A DNA stretch of 64,000 nt from Actinoplanes sp. TFC3 (GTDB lineage Bacteria > Actinomycetota > Actinomycetes > Mycobacteriales > Micromonosporaceae). The translations under genes and the position numbers were made by a program. The DNA lies in contig NZ_LOJP01000001.1 of the NCBI RefSeq assembly GCF_001553785.1, positions 1,694,334 to 1,758,333 of the forward strand, read 5' to 3'. Of the stretch, positions 61,123 to 64,000 are shown in pieces (the stretch's first letter is position 1; the number at the start of each line of letters is the position of its first letter). The notes under the pieces are model-generated. The model made no database searches, was not told the DNA's origin, and was given only the letters and a program-made list of their open reading frames with translations.

Positions 61123-61881
61123 ATGAACGACGATATAGGTGCTGGGCAGCACATTCCGGTGCAGAGGTCGATGTACCTGTTGCGCGGGCGACGCGTGCAG
61201 GTTCGCGATCTTCTCGATGCGAACCTGCTGCGGCCAGGGGCGAAACTCCGCTTTGTGCGTAAGCGCGTGGGGGACACGCATTCCGCCGAGGTGACGCCGA
61301 ATGGGCGAGTGCGGGCTTACGGCCAGATGGCGCTGCCCTTCTTCCAGATCGGGGAGTTGGACCGCAGCCTGCGCCGGGTCATCGCTCGCAATCTCGACCT
61401 GGACGAGGTCGGAACCCTCTGCAAAGGACCTGTCCGGTCCTTCGACGAACTCTCGATGGGTGACTACCAGCGGGTGCTCAGCGCCTCGGCCATCTGGAGC
61501 AGACTCGGCTGGCCGCTTGACCGCGCAGCATTCATCGAACGCCTCAACGAGATCCGGCACATCCGCAACGACGTCATGCATTTCAAGCCCGATCCGCCGC
61601 CGGACGGCACGATCGACAAGCTCCGCAAGCTGAACAGTTTGCTCCGGCAGTACGGGAGCTTGCTTGACTATTGCGGGGCCGAGCGTTTCTGCGACCCCGC
61701 AACAGTGATCAAGCGGCGGCTTCGCGGCCCGTTAGTTTGCGGGCCAGGTCGACGCCTTGCTGGTAGCCGGCGTCGTGGACGAGGATGGCTTGGACTGCCG
61801 GAAAGCGCTCGGTCAGGTCGACGAGCACCTCGGCCTTGCGCAGGACCGCTTCGCCGCCGAGGCGGACGGTGCCCCAGGTGA
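61123..61881 (+). CDS. RAMA-like/HEPN protein, 3' end reading past its expected stop
   Basis: A 252-codon frame. Residues about 18-65 resemble a RAMA-type reader domain (VQVRDLLDANLLRPGAKL then a short beta segment), and about 115-180 a HEPN-like helical domain with LNEIRHIRNDVMHFKPDPP, where R148-N-D-V-M-H153 is the R-x4-H ribonuclease signature. The likely native end is near residue 185-190. Beyond it the frame is the antisense of the next gene (61709-61969) and rich in Arg, so the original stop seems to have been lost. It may cleave RNA when the ParA-like partner is triggered; this is inferred. Confidence 0.65.
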   Translation: MNDDIGAGQHIPVQRSMYLLRGRRVQVRDLLDANLLRPGAKLRFVRKRVGDTHSAEVTPNGRVRAYGQMALPFFQIGELDRSLRRVIARNLDLDEVGTLCKGPVRSFDELSMGDYQRVLSASAIWSRLGWPLDRAAFIERLNEIRHIRNDVMHFKPDPPPDGTIDKLRKLNSLLRQYGSLLDYCGAERFCDPATVIKRRLRGPLVCGPGRRLAGSRRRGRGWLGLPESARSGRRAPRPCAGPLRRRGGRCPR

Positions 61882-61969
61882 GGTCGGCGGGCACGTCGTG
61901 CTGGCCGGAGGCGGCTTCCTTGTCCCAGACGAGGAGCGAGGTGTCGAGGATTTGTGCCTGTGTGCTCAT
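61709..61969 (-). CDS. Hypothetical small protein
   Basis: An 86-residue protein I do not recognise. It starts MSTQAQILDTSLLVWDKEA and ends DLARKLTGREAAA, with alternating helix and strand. It has no signal peptide or membrane segment. Its 3' part overlaps the tail of the convergent HEPN frame by 173 bp, and since its codon pattern is normal it is probably the real gene there. Confidence 0.6.
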   Translation of the reverse strand: MSTQAQILDTSLLVWDKEAASGQHDVPADLTWGTVRLGGEAVLRKAEVLVDLTERFPAVQAILVHDAGYQQGVDLARKLTGREAAA

Positions 61970-62041
61970 GACCGAGTCAACGATGCGCGGGGCCTTACGA
62001 AAGAGTGATGCCCGCCACGATTGCCGGCCGGGGTGCCGGGG

Positions 62042-62233
62042 TCAGGCGGCCTCGGTGAGGTCGGCCAGGTCGACGCCGGCATCGGCAAGGATGCGGTGGA
62101 CGCCGGCGATGGAGAGCCAGTCGATCTCGTCGTCGCCGTGCACGATCCGGTACCAGCGGGTGGTGCCGCGGCGGACCACTTCCACCCGCCAGCCGTCCGG
62201 CGTCTGCATCGCCGACTCGATGATCGTCTCCAC
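62042..62233 (-). CDS. Small hypothetical protein
   Basis: A 63-residue frame starting at GTG with CCGGAG upstream. It reads VEVVRRGTTRWYRIVHGDDEIDW, which looks like a compact beta-rich fold. No family is recognised. It may be a real small gene. Confidence 0.55.
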   Translation of the reverse strand: METIIESAMQTPDGWRVEVVRRGTTRWYRIVHGDDEIDWLSIAGVHRILADAGVDLADLTEAA

Positions 62234-62309
62234 TCCGGGGACGCTACGCCGCAGGTCAGGGTGGGTGCGAGCGCTACCGGGAAACTACACCCGAGTAATT
62301 TGAGGCGTC

Positions 62310-63791
62310 TCAGCGGGTTACCGCCACGTTGTCGAAGGCCGCTGCGGTGTTGAAGACCCGGACGCCGTTCGCGCCGCTGGCGAAGCTGGTGTCGGTGACC
62401 GAGATCGACGGGGTGGCCGCGTTGTTCACGTACACCTTGATGCTTGTGCCGATCGCCTGGATCCGCAGGTGGCAGGCGACTCCGCGTTGCAGGGTCACCG
62501 GTGCGCCGGCCAACGGGGTCCAGTTGTTGTTGGCCTTGCCGAGAACGACACGGCCGGCGGTGGTCAAGCCGGCGTAGTAGCCGCGGTACGCATCGGTGCC
62601 CACGGTCGCCTGGGTCGCCCGGAACACCACACCGGCATCGCCGTTGCCGGACGTAATCGTGACGTCGGTGTCGTAGGTGGCGTTGGTGAAATTGGTGTCC
62701 AGCAGCGCCTTTCCGCCGGCTGAGGCGGTGGCCCGGTAGGAACCGCCGGCGGCCGACCAGGTGGAGCCGTACGTTTTCCAGCCCACCGCGTTGTTGTCGG
62801 CGAAGTTGTCCTGCACGCCCATGACAATGTGCTGAATGGTGCCGTCGGCGTTGAAGCGCATCCGGTCATAGGCGACCTGACGATGATTACCGTCGGTCTC
62901 GCTGAGCGGGCGGCGGTGATAGAAGATGTACCACGTGTTGGTGCCGGGCAGATTGAGCACCGCATTGTGCCCCGAGCCCTTCGCCACCGCCGCATCCTGG
63001 GTGAGGATCTTCTCGCCCCTGGTGAAGGGGCCCAGCGGGCTGTCGGCGATGGCGTACGAAACCGAGTAGTCCGGTCCGGTCCACCCACCCTCGGACCACA
63101 TCAGGTAGTACTTGCCATTGCGCTTGAAGACCTGCGAACCCTCGGTGTAGTTCGGCGGCGTGATCTCCTTGTAGGTCGACCCGTCGGCGAAGGTGCCGAG
63201 GCTGGTCATGTCGCTGTTCAGCTTGACCACATTGGCGTGTTGCCAGCCGCCGTAATACATGTAGGCCTGGCCGTCGTCGTCAACGAACACGTCTTGATCG
63301 ATAGGCTGGGCACCGTTGACGAACTGCCCGATCAACGGCTTGCCGATGGCATCCACATAGGGACCCTCGGGCCGGTCGGCCACCGCGACTCCGATGCCGC
63401 CGAGCTCGGCGTTGCTCTGAATGTCATTGGCGCCGAAATACAGGTAGTACTTGCCGTTGCGCTGCACCGGGGCGGGCGCCCAAACGGCTCGGCGCGCCCA
63501 GGAGACGTTCGCCGTGGTGAGCACCTTCGGGTGCTTGGTCCAATGGACCAGATCCTCGGAGGAGAAGGCGTCGAGATAGGTCTGCTGGTCGTAGGGGCGC
63601 GACGAGGTGGGATAGACCCAATACTGTCCCCCGTACGTCGCCACGTCCGGATCGGCATACCATCCGTCGACGAACGGGTTGCCGGCCACGGCTGTCTCGA
63701 ACTCCGCAGCGCTCGCCACCGGGGTGATCCCGGAAGTGACCGCCAGCAACGAACTCACAACCGCACCGACAAAGCCCATGCCACTATTCAT
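62310..63791 (-). CDS. Secreted glycoside hydrolase of family 43
   Basis: A 493-residue protein with a signal peptide (to about residue 28), a GH43 five-bladed propeller and a C-terminal laminin-G/DUF1080-like domain (about 335-493). Catalytic candidates are Asp47 in WYADPDVA, Asp165 or Asp167 in PIDQDVF and Glu217 in NYTEGSQVF. Such enzymes cleave arabinose or xylose residues from plant polysaccharides. ATG 63791 is chosen because it starts the signal peptide; a longer frame upstream is probably a shadow of the next gene. Confidence 0.87.
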   Translation of the reverse strand: MNSGMGFVGAVVSSLLAVTSGITPVASAAEFETAVAGNPFVDGWYADPDVATYGGQYWVYPTSSRPYDQQTYLDAFSSEDLVHWTKHPKVLTTANVSWARRAVWAPAPVQRNGKYYLYFGANDIQSNAELGGIGVAVADRPEGPYVDAIGKPLIGQFVNGAQPIDQDVFVDDDGQAYMYYGGWQHANVVKLNSDMTSLGTFADGSTYKEITPPNYTEGSQVFKRNGKYYLMWSEGGWTGPDYSVSYAIADSPLGPFTRGEKILTQDAAVAKGSGHNAVLNLPGTNTWYIFYHRRPLSETDGNHRQVAYDRMRFNADGTIQHIVMGVQDNFADNNAVGWKTYGSTWSAAGGSYRATASAGGKALLDTNFTNATYDTDVTITSGNGDAGVVFRATQATVGTDAYRGYYAGLTTAGRVVLGKANNNWTPLAGAPVTLQRGVACHLRIQAIGTSIKVYVNNAATPSISVTDTSFASGANGVRVFNTAAAFDNVAVTR

Positions 63792-63823
63792 ACATTGAGG
63801 ATCTTGAATGTCAAGAGTGGTGG

Positions 63824-64000
63824 TTACCGGTCGGCACCGATGACGCCCGCGCCCGGCCCGTGCTCTTGGCGGCGCCGCCTGGCCCGGATGATCGGCGCGA
63901 CTCCGTGGTCGGCTTCCCATTGCTGGTCCGGCTCGGCTTTGTAGAGCGCTTCTCGTGGCTTGTGCGCGGCGGTGGGGCGCTTGCCGGGTGGGTGCGGGGC
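63824..64000 (-). CDS. C-terminal part of a gene running off the window
   Basis: On the minus strand a frame with gene-like codon usage reads GKRPTAAHKPREALYKAE and QWEADHGVAPIIRARRRRQEH before TAA (63824-63826). The start is outside the window. The sequence is basic and hydrophilic, and I do not recognise it. Confidence 0.45.
   Translation of the reverse strand, partial: APHPPGKRPTAAHKPREALYKAEPDQQWEADHGVAPIIRARRRRQEHGPGAGVIGADR

Noticed and set aside
1..64000. CRISPR array
   Set aside because: No regularly spaced repeats of 25-40 bp were seen. The only tandem repeat is the two-copy 33-bp unit at 32457.
1..64000. Insertion sequence or transposase gene
   Set aside because: No reading frame shows transposase motifs, and no paired terminal repeats with target duplications were found.

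Overview
The window is high-GC DNA with tightly packed, often 1-4 nt overlapping genes, GTG starts, a SARP-type regulator, an ECF sigma factor, an EspC-like and YbaB-like type VII secretion cassette and secreted hydrolases. This points to a filamentous actinomycete, probably of the Micromonosporaceae. That family assignment is an inference from gene style, not from a marker gene.

Positions about 1-29600 look like one biosynthetic gene cluster of an unusual kind. A TetR regulator and an MFS exporter lie at the left edge. A leftward run of 14 translationally coupled genes (16956 down to 2101) encodes a luciferase-like monooxygenase, a threonine-dehydratase-like PLP enzyme, an Asp/Glu racemase-like protein, a CPF-motif protein, a methyltransferase, a D-Ala-D-Ala-ligase-like ATP-grasp, a second ATP-grasp, an asparagine-synthetase-like amidotransferase, a thymidylate-kinase-like protein, an alpha/beta hydrolase, a Baeyer-Villiger-type flavin monooxygenase, an unrecognised protein, an HMG-CoA reductase fused to an aminoglycoside-phosphotransferase-type kinase, and a second thymidylate-kinase-like protein. 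Divergent from it is a rightward operon (17432-22386) with an SRPBCC protein, a nucleotidyltransferase, an acyl carrier protein, one ketosynthase, an SDR reductase and a flavin reductase. A complete threonyl-tRNA synthetase (22431-24428), an MmpL-type exporter, an unknown 385-residue protein and a GH3-type acyl-amido synthetase complete the cluster. The synthetase inside the cluster suggests that the product targets ThrRS or mimics threonyl-AMP, with this copy giving self-resistance. There is no NRPS or modular PKS: amide bonds would come from AsnB, ATP-grasp and GH3 enzymes.

Positions 29600-49420 are mixed chromosomal genes: a sigma/anti-sigma-like pair, a secreted S1 protease, an SDR whose stop codon lies in a 33-bp tandem duplication, a FAD monooxygenase with a divergent TetR and a clear palindromic operator, a truncated winged-helix regulator, a 1447-residue secreted subtilase with Kelch repeats, a large SARP-NB-ARC-TPR regulator, a GT-B-like protein, an NLR-like NB-ARC/TPR ATPase, a small helical partner and a flavoprotein. 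The NLR-like ATPase (N-terminal) and its upstream partner (C-terminal) carry matching Q/G/N-rich motifs of the kind used in bacterial amyloid signalling, so they form a candidate cell-death or immunity pair. A CAU-anticodon tRNA sits at 49341.

Positions 49420-55700, just after the tRNA, are an accessory patch: a VapBC-like pair, remnants of a second PIN toxin family, an orphan antitoxin of that family with only the last codons of its toxin left, repeated intergenic segments, a type VII-style polymorphic toxin with a CdiA-like nuclease tip and its immunity candidate, and an RNase-H-like protein with a cysteine-rich tail. Further right are a phage-lysin-like M15 peptidase, a hydroxyacid dehydrogenase, a TetR/epimerase pair, a three-gene ParA-like/unknown/HEPN operon (59725-61881) that may be a defence module and whose last gene runs through its expected end, and a secreted GH43 enzyme.
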